Assembly: GCF_900129055.1 (NCBI RefSeq)
Contig: NZ_FQUZ01000006.1
Location: forward strand, 44,756 to 108,755
Reading direction: 5' to 3'
From: Lampropedia hyalina DSM 16112
GTDB taxonomy: Bacteria; Pseudomonadota; Gammaproteobacteria; Burkholderiales; Burkholderiaceae_C
Length of the DNA stretch: 64,000 nt
This document shows positions 1 through 10,016 of the stretch, piece after piece. The position numbers and the translations under genes are program-made. The stretch's first letter is position 1. Each line of letters begins with the position of its first letter. The notes under the pieces are model-generated. The model saw only the letters and a program-made list of their open reading frames with translations, was not told where the DNA came from and searched no databases.

Positions 1-81
1 TGTTTCGCAGGCCCCACTCAGGGTAAGAACCACTTGCATTTTGTCCCAGAAGTATCTTTTCTTTGACAAAACCCGTGTCTA

Positions 82-351
82 AGAACCTGTTCACGATCTT
101 TTCATGGGGTACGTTGCCCCGTCAGGCGGGTCAATGCAAGGCGCAAACCGCAGGCGGGCTGGTGGCCCGGCGAGGATTTGCAACGCCGCAGTGGCCTGCC
201 TGACGGGGCAACCCCAAGGGCACGATGCCAAAACTGCCCCACTCGGCGTTGCACGGCTTGCACAGACGCCCAGTCTGTGCTGCGCCGCGCGCCTTGATTG
301 GAACAGTTTTGGCATCGTGCGTACCCCATGAAAAGATCGTGAACAGGTTCT
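82..351. mobile_element. MITE-like element with 32-bp perfect terminal inverted repeats
   Basis: Positions 82-113 and 320-351 are exact reverse complements over 32 bp. Two further inverted pairs are nested inside: 113-127 with 198-212 (15 bp) and 220-236 with 304-320 (17 bp). A small hairpin lies near 258-278. The core read as 83-350 is flanked on both sides by TAA, which would fit a 3-bp TNA target duplication of the kind made by IS1031-group IS5-family elements. No transposase is encoded, so a non-autonomous element is the simplest reading. The small ORFs across it are by-products of the palindrome. The IS family assignment is inference from the target site and from ends that begin GAACCTGTTC. 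Confidence 0.7.
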
Positions 352-482
352 AACGCACACGCACCAGCACAGCCGCACAAACATCCTTGGGTATAGTGGT
401 GCGCTTTGTGTCTTCATCCAAACCAATCAGGTGTGCCAAGCAAGGATTGGGTGATGGCTCCATGGCATATGGGAAAGTCGCA

Positions 483-1190
483 ATGCGCAACGAATTGAAA
501 TTGAAACCATGGCTGCTGGGCCTTTGTATGTTCATGGGCCATGCCGCATGGGCACAGTCCACCGAATTCCCGACACGGCAGATGCTGTGGGCTTCCATGC
601 AGGCCGATCAGATCGTCTCGGTGCAAGATGCGGACGACAGCCCCATCGACGAAAACTTCGCTGCCTTCCAGCACCAGCGCGCCGACGAAGTGCGCGAGAC
701 AGAGGCACGCTTGCAAAGCGACAATCAACTGCGCGCCGAACTGGCGGATGAACCCCCTGAACCACCGGCCCTGCCCGCACTGGCCATCCAGCCCACCAGC
801 CTGAATGGCTCCTTGCTGGAACCATGCGAGCAGCTTCAGCAGGGCGCGATTGGCGTGCTGCACGACGAGCGTTTCTCTGGCCTGCAACGGGTGCTGAACT
901 GCCCTTCGTCACCCCTGCTGGTATTGCAGGAGCAGGCCCTGCGGCATGGCGATGCCTGGGTCATGCTGGTGCGCGAACAGGTCAATCTGCCGCTGACCAT
1001 CGGCGGCCAGTCGCGCGGAGCCATCCTGCTGCGCCTGAAAAGCAGCACCAGCGGCAACAGCCAGAGCGTGCTGATCTGGCGCGAAGGCAACAAGGTGCTG
1101 ACCCTGCTGGCCAACGATGCCTCGCAGCGCACCGCGCAGTGGCTTCAGAAGCTGGCCGAAAGCCTGCCGGTGGCCACGGAGTCCCCGTAA
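483..1190 (+). CDS. Exported protein of unknown function
   Basis: This 235-residue protein begins with a clear signal peptide: basic MRNELKLK, a hydrophobic core around residues 9-20, and a probable AxA cleavage site at AWA|QS near residue 25. The frame is open further upstream to 387, but the start at 483 places the signal peptide at the N-terminus. The mature protein has an acidic, Glu/Pro-rich stretch (about residues 40-90) followed by a more globular part with two cysteines (CEQ and NCPS) that could form a disulphide in the periplasm. I recognise no family. It stands alone: the MITE-like element is upstream and about 250 bases without a clear gene follow. A periplasmic or surface location is inferred from the signal peptide only. 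Confidence 0.7.
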   Translation: MRNELKLKPWLLGLCMFMGHAAWAQSTEFPTRQMLWASMQADQIVSVQDADDSPIDENFAAFQHQRADEVRETEARLQSDNQLRAELADEPPEPPALPALAIQPTSLNGSLLEPCEQLQQGAIGVLHDERFSGLQRVLNCPSSPLLVLQEQALRHGDAWVMLVREQVNLPLTIGGQSRGAILLRLKSSTSGNSQSVLIWREGNKVLTLLANDASQRTAQWLQKLAESLPVATESP

Positions 1191-1439
1191 CAACCGGTCG
1201 CACCCATCCCACAGGCTGAAGGCAGCCGATCCAGCCGTCCAGCCACCGGCAAGCTTGCATCTGCTGGATTGCCCGTATCAAATTGGGCATAATTCTCCAG
1301 GTGCCTGAAACACCTTCCAAGACAAGCGTTCCAGCCGCCACGATAGCGCGGTTTCCCCATGCCCTGACCCCGATGGTCCGGGGCTGGATAACGGCTATCT
1401 GCAACGGTAGCCACACCACTTGTCAAGGAGTCTAACAAC

Positions 1440-1499
1440 ATGAGCATACGCACAGTGGCAGACATTGCTGTCCCTCTTTCTTCAGAGGTGAACCAATGA
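1440..1499 (+). CDS. Candidate 19-aa leader peptide coupled to the next gene
   Basis: A short frame (ATG at 1440, TGA at 1497-1499) has a strong Shine-Dalgarno AAGGAG at 1425-1430, nine bases before the ATG. This is a better ribosome site than that of the following gene. Its stop overlaps the next start as ATGA at 1496-1499, the usual arrangement for translational coupling. The peptide begins MSIRTVADIAV and has no codon runs that suggest amino-acid attenuation. It could be a regulatory leader, or the real ribosome-loading site for the downstream gene. Coding status is inference. Confidence 0.4.
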   Translation: MSIRTVADIAVPLSSEVNQ

Positions 1500-2137
1500 A
1501 TGCACCTTTTCCCACCCGCTCCAAATTGACCCACCACTTTGTGCCTGGGCTGCGTTTCGACACCAATCTGGAAGTGCTGGACACCGAGGGCATCTGGCAG
1601 CCCTGGTTTCCAGAAGAATCCGATTGCAGCCTCCAGATCCACAGCATCAGTGAATGGTTTGTGGCACAGCAGGCCGTCAGAATCCTGACAGGGCAATGGC
1701 CTACACTTTCCGAGCAGGTAACGGCCGCGCCCCACCCGAGCCCTTGCGCAGCCTGGCTCCAGGAACAGCTGCCGCACCACTGCGTGCAGGAGCAGGCTCC
1801 GCAAACCAATTGGCCCCTGGCCGTACAGCAATGTTTTGACGGCGGGGGCATGGCACTGTTGTGCCTGGCCTTGCCAGGGGCTGTGCGCTGGATGCTGGTG
1901 CCAGGAATTGAAGTCTCTGGTGAGCAATGCCTGTGCTCGCTGCTGACCCTGGACCCTGCCTTGCCCACCCCCTGGGCCTGCGGCTACAACGTCCGTCTTT
2001 CGCTGGCCCACCCCCCTGTGGCAACCCCGCTGCGGCCCGACACCCTCCATCCCCAAGTCATCTACCGCACCTGCGATGGCAATCGCCTGAACGCACTGGT
2101 GGAAAAAGTGCTGGCCATCACACCCCAGCCCACATGA
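1496..2137 (+). CDS. Protein of unknown function, 213 aa
   Basis: The product has 213 residues, no signal peptide and no membrane segment. It is rich in Trp, Cys, Pro and His (MNAPFPTRSK start; several single Cys residues). The start at 1496 has AGAGGTGA just upstream and overlaps the stop of the 19-codon leader. The C-terminal part contains QVIYRTCDGNRL near residue 190. I do not recognise a family, and the context does not help because neighbours on both sides are unrelated. A cytoplasmic location is assumed from the lack of export signals. Confidence 0.7.
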   Translation: MNAPFPTRSKLTHHFVPGLRFDTNLEVLDTEGIWQPWFPEESDCSLQIHSISEWFVAQQAVRILTGQWPTLSEQVTAAPHPSPCAAWLQEQLPHHCVQEQAPQTNWPLAVQQCFDGGGMALLCLALPGAVRWMLVPGIEVSGEQCLCSLLTLDPALPTPWACGYNVRLSLAHPPVATPLRPDTLHPQVIYRTCDGNRLNALVEKVLAITPQPT

Positions 2138-2151
2138 ACCTGCTGACATAG

Positions 2152-2170
2152 AAAAAAGCCCTGCAAGGGC
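2152..2170 (-). terminator. Rho-independent terminator of the XRE gene
   Basis: Read on the minus strand, the stem GCCCT/AGGGC with a 3-base loop is followed directly by six T residues. It lies about 105 bases beyond the stop of the minus-strand XRE gene and opposite the tail of the unknown 213-aa gene. Confidence 0.7.
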
Positions 2171-2258
2171 CTGGGTACAGTTGCTGCTGTGCCCGGCAAG
2201 CGGTGGATACAAGGCGCACTCCAAATGGAAATGGAAAGGCATTTGCTTCGCCAGGCTG

Positions 2259-2278
2259 AGATCGTGAGCAGGCTCTTA
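2259..2278 (-). repeat. Degenerate solo end of the 82-351 element
   Basis: Read on the minus strand, the sequence TAAGAGCCTGCTCACGATCT differs from the left end of the 82-351 element at only three or four positions. It supplies the stop codon of the XRE gene. No partner end was found nearby, so it is either a relic or a member of a family of short stop-codon-linked repeats. Confidence 0.5.
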
Positions 2279-2521
2279 CAACTGCGCCTCTTTCATCAGC
2301 AATTCCACGTTGGTATTCAAGGCCATGGCAATCCTGACCATGTTGATGAGTGCCAGGTTGGCCTCACCCCGCTCCACACTGCCCAGGTACGAGCGATCGA
2401 GTTCCGCCGCCAGTGCCAGCTCTTCCTGAGAAATTCCCAAGCGTTGCCGCACCGCACGCACGGCCAAGCCAAATGCGACCAGATGCACATTTTTTGCGTA
2501 GCGAACAGACGGTTTTGCCAT
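2276..2521 (-). CDS. Small XRE-family (Cro/CI type) helix-turn-helix regulator
   Basis: The 81-residue product is a single HTH_XRE domain. The run VRQRLGISQEELA (about residues 22-34) gives helices 1-2, the recognition helix is around LDRSYLGSVERGE (residues 41-53), and LALINMVRIAMAL completes the five-helix fold, ending NVELLMKEAQL. Length and pattern match stand-alone Cro-like repressors. It is transcribed away from the RND pump genes and shares a 187-bp intergenic region with them, so it is a candidate local regulator of that operon. Its TAA stop lies inside a degenerate copy (2259-2278) of the end of the 82-351 element. The regulatory role is inferred from position. Confidence 0.85.
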   Translation of the reverse strand: MAKPSVRYAKNVHLVAFGLAVRAVRQRLGISQEELALAAELDRSYLGSVERGEANLALINMVRIAMALNTNVELLMKEAQL

Positions 2522-2707
2522 GGGGTGAACCCTATCTTTCCGATGCCTTTAAATCCACGGCTTTTAATACCCATCACAGACTGCATGCCACCGATCAGGC
2601 AAAAGGCAAACAGGCCCGTGCACTGCCGCCATCCACCACTTTCTGCGCAGTGGCAAAGCCAGGACATGGGTCTGGCTTCGTTATAGTGGCGATCTTTCTC
2701 CATTCCC

Positions 2708-3949
2708 TTGCCCATGCCCATGAAACGCCCCTTGCTGTGGTTTCTCATCCTGGCAACCCTGCTGCTGTTGCTCTGGGGTGGCTCGCGCACCTGGCAACGC
2801 CAGCAGGATCATCAGGCCGCGCTGGCCGAAGACCAGTTGGTGCGCCAGAATCCACGCCTGCGGCTTTCGCACGATGAGGTGATGCGGGTGCATCCGCAGC
2901 AGTTGCCACTGCAAATGGCCATCAGCGGCACGGTGCGGCCCCGGCACCATGCTTCGGTGCGGGCGCAGTATGGTGGCGAGGTGCTGGACTTGCAGGTGCG
3001 CGAGGGCGAGCGCGTGGTGCAGGGGCAGGTGCTGTTCCGCATTGCCGCGCCCGATGCCGCCGCACGCCTGCAACAGGCCAGCCAGCAGGCCCAGGCCGCG
3101 CTGGCCGAACAGCATGTGGCGCAACGCCATGCGGAAAACCATCGCGCACTGGCCGCCCATGGCTTCATCTCCGAGACGGCCCTGCGCAATGCCGAGTCCA
3201 GCCTGAAGGCCGCCCAGGCCACTTACCGCGCGGCCATGGCCGGGGTGGACGTGGCACGCAAGTCGGTGGAAGACAGCCGGGCGCAAAGCCCGCTCAGCGG
3301 GGTGGTGGCCACGCGCCATGTGCAGCCGCACGAGGTGGTGAATGCCGGAGAAGCGGTGCTGGACATCGTGGACCTGCGCAGCTTCGAGCTGCACGCCAGC
3401 CTGCCTGCGCAGGACTCCACCCAGGTCGCCATGGGGCAGGCAGCGCAGCTTCAGGTCGAGGGCACGTCGCACACTCTGCCTGCCGAGGTGGTGCGCGTCA
3501 GCCCGATGGCGCAGGCGGGCAGCCGCACGATTGCCGTGTATCTGCGCATCCAGACACCATCGCCCACCGATGCCGATGCCGCATCGACCGTGCCACCGCT
3601 GCAACTGCGCGACGGCTTGTTTGCACGCGGCACCATCACCACCGGGCAGGTGCAGGCCCTGGCCCTGCCGCCATCGGCAATTCGCAACGACAAACCCCAG
3701 CCCTATGTGCTGTGGCTGCAAGCCGATGCAGACAACCCAGGCACCGGTCATTACACCGTGCGCCATCGGCCCGTGCAACCGGATGCGCGGGTACTGGTGG
3801 AGGACGTGGCCTGGCAGATCGTGCAGGGGCTGGAGGCTGGCACGCCCGTGCTGTTGGCAGGTGCCGGGCTGTTGCAGGATGGCACGCCCGTGCAACTGGA
3901 TGCAGTGGATGCGGCAGCCGATGGGACCAGTGCCACGGCACAGCCCTGA
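2708..3949 (+). CDS. RND efflux periplasmic adaptor (membrane fusion protein)
   Basis: This 413-residue HlyD/AcrA-like adaptor would bridge the inner-membrane RND pump and an outer-membrane channel. It has an N-terminal membrane anchor (LLWFLILATLLLLLWGG), a biotinyl-lipoyl-like segment around residues 85-115 (GGEVLDLQVREGERVVQGQ), an Ala/Gln-rich coiled-coil hairpin (about 118-190), then a second lipoyl half with PLSGVVATRHVQPHEVVNAGE and beta-barrel and membrane-proximal domains. The start could be 2708 or 2720 (MKRPLLW); neither has a strong ribosome site. The permease gene follows after 28 bases. No outer-membrane partner is in the operon. A possible -10 (TATAGT) lies near 2682. Confidence 0.9.
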   Translation: MPMPMKRPLLWFLILATLLLLLWGGSRTWQRQQDHQAALAEDQLVRQNPRLRLSHDEVMRVHPQQLPLQMAISGTVRPRHHASVRAQYGGEVLDLQVREGERVVQGQVLFRIAAPDAAARLQQASQQAQAALAEQHVAQRHAENHRALAAHGFISETALRNAESSLKAAQATYRAAMAGVDVARKSVEDSRAQSPLSGVVATRHVQPHEVVNAGEAVLDIVDLRSFELHASLPAQDSTQVAMGQAAQLQVEGTSHTLPAEVVRVSPMAQAGSRTIAVYLRIQTPSPTDADAASTVPPLQLRDGLFARGTITTGQVQALALPPSAIRNDKPQPYVLWLQADADNPGTGHYTVRHRPVQPDARVLVEDVAWQIVQGLEAGTPVLLAGAGLLQDGTPVQLDAVDAAADGTSATAQP

Positions 3950-3977
3950 TCTCCCTGTCTGAATCGGAACACGCACC

Positions 3978-6900
3978 ATGTGGTTTACCCGCGTCAGTCT
4001 GCAAAACCCGGTCATGGCCACGATGGTCATGCTGGCCTTCGTCGTGCTGGGCAGTTTTTCGTACCAGCGGCTGAAGGTCGATCAATTCCCCAACATCGAG
4101 TTTCCGGTGGTGGTGGTGGCCACCAACTACCCCGGCGCGTCGGCGGCCATCGTGGAAAGCGAGGTCACGCAGAAAGTCGAGGAAGCCGTCAATACGATTG
4201 CAGGCATCAGCACGCTGACCTCGCGCAGCTACGATAACCTGTCGCTGGTCATCATCCAGTTCCAATTGACGATGGACGGGCGCAAGGCCGCTGAGGACGT
4301 GCGCGAGAAGATCGCCAGCATCCGTGCCAGCCTGCGCGACGAGGTGGAAGAGCCGGTGGTGCAACGCTTCAACCCGGAAGACCGCCCGATCTGGTCGGTG
4401 GCCGTGGTATCGCAGGCCGAAGGGGCGGTCATGGATGCGGTATGGCTGACCAACTGGGCCGATCAGGTGCTCAAGCCCCGGCTGGAGAATGTGCGCGGCG
4501 TGGGTGCGGTGAACATCGTCGGCGGCACGGAACGCGAGATCAATATTTACCTCAACCCCGATGCCCTGAAGGCCTACGGCATCAGCCCCCAGGAAGTGGC
4601 CGATGCCGTGCGCACCGAGAACCAGGAGCTGCCGCTGGGCACGGTGCGCTCGGCCGAACAAGACCGCATCGTGCAGATCATGGGGCGCATGGCACAGCCG
4701 CAGGACTTTGCTCGCCTCATCGTGGCACGGCGCAATGGCGAGGCGGTGCGGCTGGAGCAGGTGGCACAGGTGCGTGACGGTGCCGCCGAACTGGAGTCGC
4801 TGGCCCTGTTCAACGGCCAGCGCACGCTGCTGCTGAACGTGCAGAAGGCACAGGACGAAAACACCATTGGCGTGGTCGATGGCCTGAACGAGACGATTGC
4901 CAGCTTGCAGGCCAGCCTGCCGCCGGGCGTATCGCTACAGGCGGTGACGGACGACTCGCGCCAGATTCGGCTGTCGGTGGCGAGTGTGCAGCGCACACTG
5001 GTGGAAGGCGCGATCCTGACGGTGGTGATCGTGTTCCTGTTCCTCAACTCCTGGCGTTCCACCATCATCACCGGGCTGACCCTGCCGATTGCGCTGATCG
5101 GCACGTTCATGTTCATGGGGCTGTTCGGCTTCTCCATCAACATGCTCACGCTGATGGCCCTGAGCCTGTGCGTGGGGCTACTGATCGACGATGCCATCGT
5201 GGTGCGCGAAAACATCGTGCGGCACCTGCAAATGGGCAAGACCTCCTACGCGGCCGCAATGGATGGCACGCGGGAAATTGGCCTGGCGGTGCTGGCCACC
5301 ACGCTGTGCATCGTGGCGGTGTTTTTGCCGATTGGCTTCATGGGCGGCATCATCGGCAAGTTCTTCCATGAATTCGGCCTGACGATTGCCGCCGCCGTGC
5401 TGATCTCCATGTTCGTGAGCTTCACGCTCGACCCGATGCTCTCCAGCGTCTGGCACGACCCGCAGGTGATGCAGCCGTCGCTGGCAGGGGCCAGCGACGC
5501 GCCCGCCTCGCGCCGCCAACGCCTGTACCGCCACACGCTGGGGCGGCTGACGCAATGGTTCGACCAGCTCACGCAGGCCCTGTCCGCGCTGTACCAGGAC
5601 GCGCTGCGCTGGGCCTTGCGGCATCGGCTGCTCACGCTGGGGCTGGCAGGGGGCATTTTCGTGCTGAGCATTTTCATGGTGCGGCTGGTGGGGTCGGAAT
5701 TCGTGCCTGCATCCGATTACTCGGAGGCCACCATCCAGTTCCATACCCCGATGGGCAGCTCGCTGGAGCAGACCGAAGCCAAGGTGCGGCAGGTGGAAGC
5801 CGTGGTGCGCGCCATGCCCGAAGTGCGCTACACGCTCACCACCCTCAACAGCGGCAACGCCACCGGCAAGAACTACGCATCCATGTATGTGCGGCTGATC
5901 GACCGCCAGCAACGCACGCGCAATGTCGCCGAAATGTCGCGCCACCTGCGCCATGAACTGGGGCAGATGGCGGGCATCACCATCACCCACGTCGGCCTGC
6001 TCGACCCGGTGGGCGGGCAAAAGGCACTGGAATTCTCCATCAAGGGGCAAGACCTGGATGAACTGTCGCGGCTGGCGGCACAGATCACCCAGCAGCTGGC
6101 CCACATCGACGGGCTGGTGGACGTGGAGGCGCGCACGCAGAACCGCCGCCCCATCGTCACCGTGAACGTGCTGCGCGAACAGGCATCCGACCTGGGGCTG
6201 GGGGTGCAGGCCATCGCCCAGCCGCTGCGCATTCTGCTGGCGGGCGAGACCGTGGGCAACTGGCGCGCCACCGATGGCCAGACCTACGATGTGAACGTGC
6301 GCCTGGCTCCCGAAGCGCGCCAGCACCTCGACACACTGGCGCAACTGCCCTTCAGCGTCACCGACGACAGAACCGGCGCACGCCACCTGCTCACCCTCCA
6401 GCAGGTGGCCACGCTGCACGAGGAAAGCACGCCCGACTCCATCGACCGCCACAGCATGCAGCGCGAGGTGAAAGTCACCGCCAACACCTCGCTGCGCTCG
6501 CTGGGAGAAGTCTCTGCCGACATCCAGAATGTGCTCCATGCCACGCCACTGCCCGCAGGCTACAGCTACGAGTTCGGTGGCTCCACCAAGGACATGGCCG
6601 AGTCCTTCCAGTACGCGCTGATGGCCCTCGCGCTGGCCGTGGTGTTCATCTACATGATTCTGGCCAGCCAGTTCCAGAGCTTTCTGCAACCCGTGGCCCT
6701 GATGATGTCGCTGCCGCTGACGCTGATCGGCGTGGTCTGCGCACTGCTGGTGTTCGGCTCGCGCATCAGCATGATCTCCATCATCGGCATCGTCATGCTG
6801 ATGGGGCTGGTCACCAAGAACGCCATCCTGCTGGTGGACTTTGCCAACCGCGCCCGCCGCGATCACCAGGACGACGACGGCCAGCAGGTTCCCGGCCTGC

Positions 6901-7184
6901 CGCGCGACGAAGCCCTGCTCAAGGCCGCGCGGGTGCGGCTGCGCCCGATTCTGATGACCACGCTGGCCATGATCTTCGGCATGCTGCCGCTGGCCCTCTC
7001 CAGCGGCGAAGGCTCCGAATCCTCCGGCCCGCTGGGGCAAGCCGTGATTGGCGGCGTCATCACCTCCTCCGTGCTGACGCTGGTGGTCGTGCCGGTGGTC
7101 TATGGCTATCTGGACGACCTGGGCCACTGGCTGCGGCGCAGATTCAGCACCGCGCCAGCAGAAAGAGAAAGGACTCCCACTTGA
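3978..7184 (+). CDS. RND-family efflux permease (AcrB/MexF-like)
   Basis: At 1068 residues it has the full length of HAE1-type RND pumps, with twelve membrane segments and two large periplasmic loops. TM4 carries the proton-relay pair in [12 protein letters not shown] (about residues 403-404), and the relay lysine is in [16 protein letters not shown] (about residue 947). Segment [21 protein letters not shown] is typical of TM3-TM4. The pump acts in the inner membrane with the adaptor upstream. Substrates cannot be read from sequence. Its TGA stop overlaps the TTG start of the next gene, so the three genes form one translationally coupled unit. Confidence 0.93.
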   Translation: MWFTRVSLQNPVMATMVMLAFVVLGSFSYQRLKVDQFPNIEFPVVVVATNYPGASAAIVESEVTQKVEEAVNTIAGISTLTSRSYDNLSLVIIQFQLTMDGRKAAEDVREKIASIRASLRDEVEEPVVQRFNPEDRPIWSVAVVSQAEGAVMDAVWLTNWADQVLKPRLENVRGVGAVNIVGGTEREINIYLNPDALKAYGISPQEVADAVRTENQELPLGTVRSAEQDRIVQIMGRMAQPQDFARLIVARRNGEAVRLEQVAQVRDGAAELESLALFNGQRTLLLNVQKAQDENTIGVVDGLNETIASLQASLPPGVSLQAVTDDSRQIRLSVASVQRTLVEGAILTVVIVFLFLNSWRSTIITGLTLPIALIGTFMFMGLFGFSINMLTLMALSLCVGLLIDDAIVVRENIVRHLQMGKTSYAAAMDGTREIGLAVLATTLCIVAVFLPIGFMGGIIGKFFHEFGLTIAAAVLISMFVSFTLDPMLSSVWHDPQVMQPSLAGASDAPASRRQRLYRHTLGRLTQWFDQLTQALSALYQDALRWALRHRLLTLGLAGGIFVLSIFMVRLVGSEFVPASDYSEATIQFHTPMGSSLEQTEAKVRQVEAVVRAMPEVRYTLTTLNSGNATGKNYASMYVRLIDRQQRTRNVAEMSRHLRHELGQMAGITITHVGLLDPVGGQKALEFSIKGQDLDELSRLAAQITQQLAHIDGLVDVEARTQNRRPIVTVNVLREQASDLGLGVQAIAQPLRILLAGETVGNWRATDGQTYDVNVRLAPEARQHLDTLAQLPFSVTDDRTGARHLLTLQQVATLHEESTPDSIDRHSMQREVKVTANTSLRSLGEVSADIQNVLHATPLPAGYSYEFGGSTKDMAESFQYALMALALAVVFIYMILASQFQSFLQPVALMMSLPLTLIGVVCALLVFGSRISMISIIGIVMLMGLVTKNAILLVDFANRARRDHQDDDGQQVPGLPRDEALLKAARVRLRPILMTTLAMIFGMLPLALSSGEGSESSGPLGQAVIGGVITSSVLTLVVVPVVYGYLDDLGHWLRRRFSTAPAERERTPT

Positions 7185-8161
7185 CGCGCGCAGCCCTGGA
7201 ACGCCATCAGGTCTGGCTCTACCTGGCCAGCATTGCACTGGGCTGGCTGCTGGGTCGGCAATCGCCCGCGCTGGCTGCCGGGCTGGAAGGGCTGCACTGG
7301 CCGCTGCTGGCCGCGCTGCTGTTCGCCACCTTCTGCCAGACCCCGCTGCGGCAATGGCGACAGAGCCTGCGCAACCGGCGGTTTCTGGCCCTCGCGGTCA
7401 TCGGCAACTTCGTGCTGCTGCCGCTGCTGGTGGCCCTGCTGCTGCCCTGGGTGCCGCAAGACCCGGCCATCCGGCTGGGCGTACTGCTGGTGCTGCTCGT
7501 GCCCTGCACCGACTGGTTCATCAGCTTCACCCACCTGGGACAGGGAGCCACCGAAGATGCCATCGCCTTCGCGCCGCTGAGCCTGCTGCTGCAATTGCTG
7601 CTGTTGCCGCTGTACCTCTCGCTGTTCCTGGGAGCCGATGCCCGCACCGGCATGGACTGGGGTGCAGCCCTGGTGCAGCGGGAAATGCTGCTGGCCTTCG
7701 GCGGGCTGATCCTGCTGCCGCTGCTGCTGGCCTTTCTGACCGAGCGTTTCGCCTGGCGCGGCCATCCCCCACGCAAGGCCGCCCTGCTGGGCGCGCTGGC
7801 CTGGCTGCCGGTGCCGCTGCTGGCACTGGTCGTCGGACTGATTGCCGCCACGCAAGCCCCGCTGCTGGCCCAGTCGGGCGGCATTCTGCTGGGGCTGGTG
7901 CCGGTTTTCGTGGCTTTTTTGCTGCTGGCCGCCGCACTGGCCCGGTTGTTGGGCACAATCTGGCATTTGCCACTGGCGCAGACTCGGGTGCTGGCCTTCA
8001 GCTTCGGCACCCGCAACTCCTTTGTGGTGCTGCCGCTGGCACTGGCCCTGCCACCCGGCATGGAACTGGCCGCCGCCGCCATCGTCCTGCAATCGCTGGT
8101 GGAACTGCTGGGCATGGTGCTGTTTCTCTGGTGGCTGCCCCGCTGGCGGCACCCATCCTGA
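7181..8161 (+). CDS. ACR3/bile-acid-symporter superfamily transporter
   Basis: The 326-residue product is almost entirely hydrophobic, with about nine or ten membrane segments. The segment VLLVPCTDWFISFTHLGQG resembles the conserved Pro-Cys-Thr region of ACR3/BASS-fold carriers, which is why such proteins are often annotated as arsenic-resistance proteins. The start is TTG at 7181 overlapping the permease stop (TTGA), which indicates coupling with the RND pump. Arsenite export is only one possibility. No arsR, arsC or acr operon partner is present, so the substrate is open. Confidence 0.75.
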   Translation: MTRAALERHQVWLYLASIALGWLLGRQSPALAAGLEGLHWPLLAALLFATFCQTPLRQWRQSLRNRRFLALAVIGNFVLLPLLVALLLPWVPQDPAIRLGVLLVLLVPCTDWFISFTHLGQGATEDAIAFAPLSLLLQLLLLPLYLSLFLGADARTGMDWGAALVQREMLLAFGGLILLPLLLAFLTERFAWRGHPPRKAALLGALAWLPVPLLALVVGLIAATQAPLLAQSGGILLGLVPVFVAFLLLAAALARLLGTIWHLPLAQTRVLAFSFGTRNSFVVLPLALALPPGMELAAAAIVLQSLVELLGMVLFLWWLPRWRHPS

Positions 8162-8177
8162 CCCTCTTGCCCAACCC

Positions 8178-8471
8178 ATGAACGACTTTGAAACCCAACA
8201 ACGCGCCATCAACCTCATCCACCGCTACACGCTCTCGACACTGTTAGCTCTGGGAACGCGCGGACTGGCGCAACAGGAACAGATCATCACCACACTCATG
8301 AACAGCATCGCAGCCGATGCCGTGGGAGCCATCGACGGCCTGCACACCCAGGGGGCGATTCCCGAAGCCCTGCGCGACCAGCTCACCGCCTGCCTGAAAG
8401 AAGAAGCCACCCTGCTGCGCGACTGGGCCACCGGCTCCGCCCAGGCCGGGCAAGCACACCCGAATGCCTGA
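8178..8471 (+). CDS. Small soluble protein of unknown function
   Basis: A 97-residue, mostly helical protein starts at [19 protein letters not shown], 16 bases after the transporter gene. It has no signal peptide, membrane segment or cysteine. The spacing suggests co-transcription with the RND/ACR3-like operon and possibly with rluB, which starts 62 bases further on. No family was recognised; a four-helix-like or regulatory accessory protein is conceivable. Confidence 0.65.
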   Translation: MNDFETQQRAINLIHRYTLSTLLALGTRGLAQQEQIITTLMNSIAADAVGAIDGLHTQGAIPEALRDQLTACLKEEATLLRDWATGSAQAGQAHPNA

Positions 8472-8533
8472 CCGCCGGGAACCCGCCGCCCCTGCGCACC
8501 GCCAGCCCACGACGACATTTTCACCGACACACC

Positions 8534-9967
8534 ATGCCCACCCATCCTGACCACCGCGACCCAGCGTCCGCACCAGAATCCACCGCCTCCACCGATCCAT
8601 CACCATCTCCACGCGGCAAAGGGCTGCGCCGGGGGCCGGCCGCCCTGCGCGAAAAACTGGCAGAAAAAGCCGCGCAACGCCGCCAGAACGAACCCAGCCC
8701 ACTGCCCGAACCAGGCCACGTCCCCGAAGCCCCTGCGGCAGGAACCGACGACATCGCCGACGAACGCATCGACTTCAGCGACGTGGTCGCCGGTGAACTC
8801 GATGCCGCCGAAACCACCGCCGTGCCCGCCGATGCCGCGCCCCAGCCCTACAAGCGCGTGCTGCAACCCGATGCCGAACAGCCCAAGCTGCACAAGGTGC
8901 TGGCCCAGGCAGGCATAGGCTCGCGGCTGGAGATGGAACGCCTCATTCTGGAAGGCCGAATCTCCGTGAACAACGCCCCGGCCCACGTCGGCCAGCGGGT
9001 GCAGTACGGCGACCAGGTCAAGGTCAATGGCAAACCCATCTTCCTGCGCATTGCGCCACCACCCGTGCGCGTGCTGGCCTACCACAAGCCCGCCGGTGAA
9101 GTCGTCACCCGCGACGACCCGCAAAGCCGCCCCACCGTATTTCGCAAGCTGCCACACCTGCACCAGGGCAAATGGCAGGCCGTGGGACGACTCGACCTCA
9201 ACACCGAAGGGCTGCTGCTGTTCACCAACTCCGGTGATCTGGCCAACCGCCTCATGCACCCCCGCTTCGGGCTGGAACGCGAATACGCCGTGCGCGTGCT
9301 CGGCGCGCTCTCCGACGACGAGAAACAACGCCTGCTCGACGGCGTGCGCCTCGAAGACGGCGATGCCAGCTTCGGCACCATCCAGGACGGCGGCGGCGAA
9401 GGCGTGAACCAGTGGTACAAGGTCACCATCTCGGAAGGCCGCAACCGCGAAGTGCGCCGCATGCTCGAAGCCGTCGGCCACGCCGTCAGCCGCCTCATCC
9501 GCATCCGCTATGGCAATGTCGCACTGGTGCGCGGCCTGCGCCGTGGCATGTGGATGGACCTGAGCGAGCGCGACGTGCAGCGGCTCATGCAGGAAGCGGG
9601 CATGGAAGCCCCGCCTGCCCCCGGCCAGTCCCGCCCACCCGCAGGTGCCCGCCCCGGCCTGCGCAACAACAGCCCGTCACGCCCACCCAGACCACGCCCC
9701 GCCGACGATGAAGCCCCGCGCCGCCCGGCAGGCAACCGCCAGGACGGGCCACCCGCGCGCAGCCGCAGCGGCCCACCCGCCACCGATGCCAGTGGCCGCC
9801 CCCCACGCAACCGCAATGCCGCAGGCAACAAAACCGCACCAGGGCGCGACCGTGACCGCGACCGCAACAACCAGTCCAAACCAGCGAAACCCGCCACCAA
9901 CTACATCGGCCAGGACAGCATGGAGCAACACCGCCGCAAACAGAAGCGGCAACAGGGCAGGCGGTAA
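8534..9967 (+). CDS. rluB: 23S rRNA pseudouridine synthase RluB
   Basis: RluB makes pseudouridine at position 2605 (E. coli numbering) of 23S rRNA. The 477-residue product has an S4 RNA-binding domain (about residues 115-175, [21 protein letters not shown]) and the RsuA/RluB catalytic domain with the aspartate in [13 protein letters not shown] (about residue 221). The C-terminal third (from about residue 350) is a low-complexity Arg/Pro/Asn-rich tail, and the first 110 residues are acidic and disordered. Both extensions are long compared with E. coli RluB (291 aa) but common in Burkholderiales. The start at 8534 was chosen because no earlier good start exists in the gap. Confidence 0.93.
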   Translation: MPTHPDHRDPASAPESTASTDPSPSPRGKGLRRGPAALREKLAEKAAQRRQNEPSPLPEPGHVPEAPAAGTDDIADERIDFSDVVAGELDAAETTAVPADAAPQPYKRVLQPDAEQPKLHKVLAQAGIGSRLEMERLILEGRISVNNAPAHVGQRVQYGDQVKVNGKPIFLRIAPPPVRVLAYHKPAGEVVTRDDPQSRPTVFRKLPHLHQGKWQAVGRLDLNTEGLLLFTNSGDLANRLMHPRFGLEREYAVRVLGALSDDEKQRLLDGVRLEDGDASFGTIQDGGGEGVNQWYKVTISEGRNREVRRMLEAVGHAVSRLIRIRYGNVALVRGLRRGMWMDLSERDVQRLMQEAGMEAPPAPGQSRPPAGARPGLRNNSPSRPPRPRPADDEAPRRPAGNRQDGPPARSRSGPPATDASGRPPRNRNAAGNKTAPGRDRDRDRNNQSKPAKPATNYIGQDSMEQHRRKQKRQQGRR

Positions 9968-10016
9968 ATCCAGAATCACGGGGGTAGGCAAGCCTGCGCG
10001 CCCCCCCGCGCACCAC

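Noticed and set aside
2-82. Possible C-terminal fragment of a gene that enters from the left
   Set aside because: Two frames are open over this short stretch, neither has a recognisable sequence, and a stop inside the repeat end would be accidental.
5178-7238. A 686-codon ORF antisense to the RND permease
   Set aside because: Composition is dominated by His, Gln and Gly, typical of the antisense frame of GC-rich membrane proteins; no motif.
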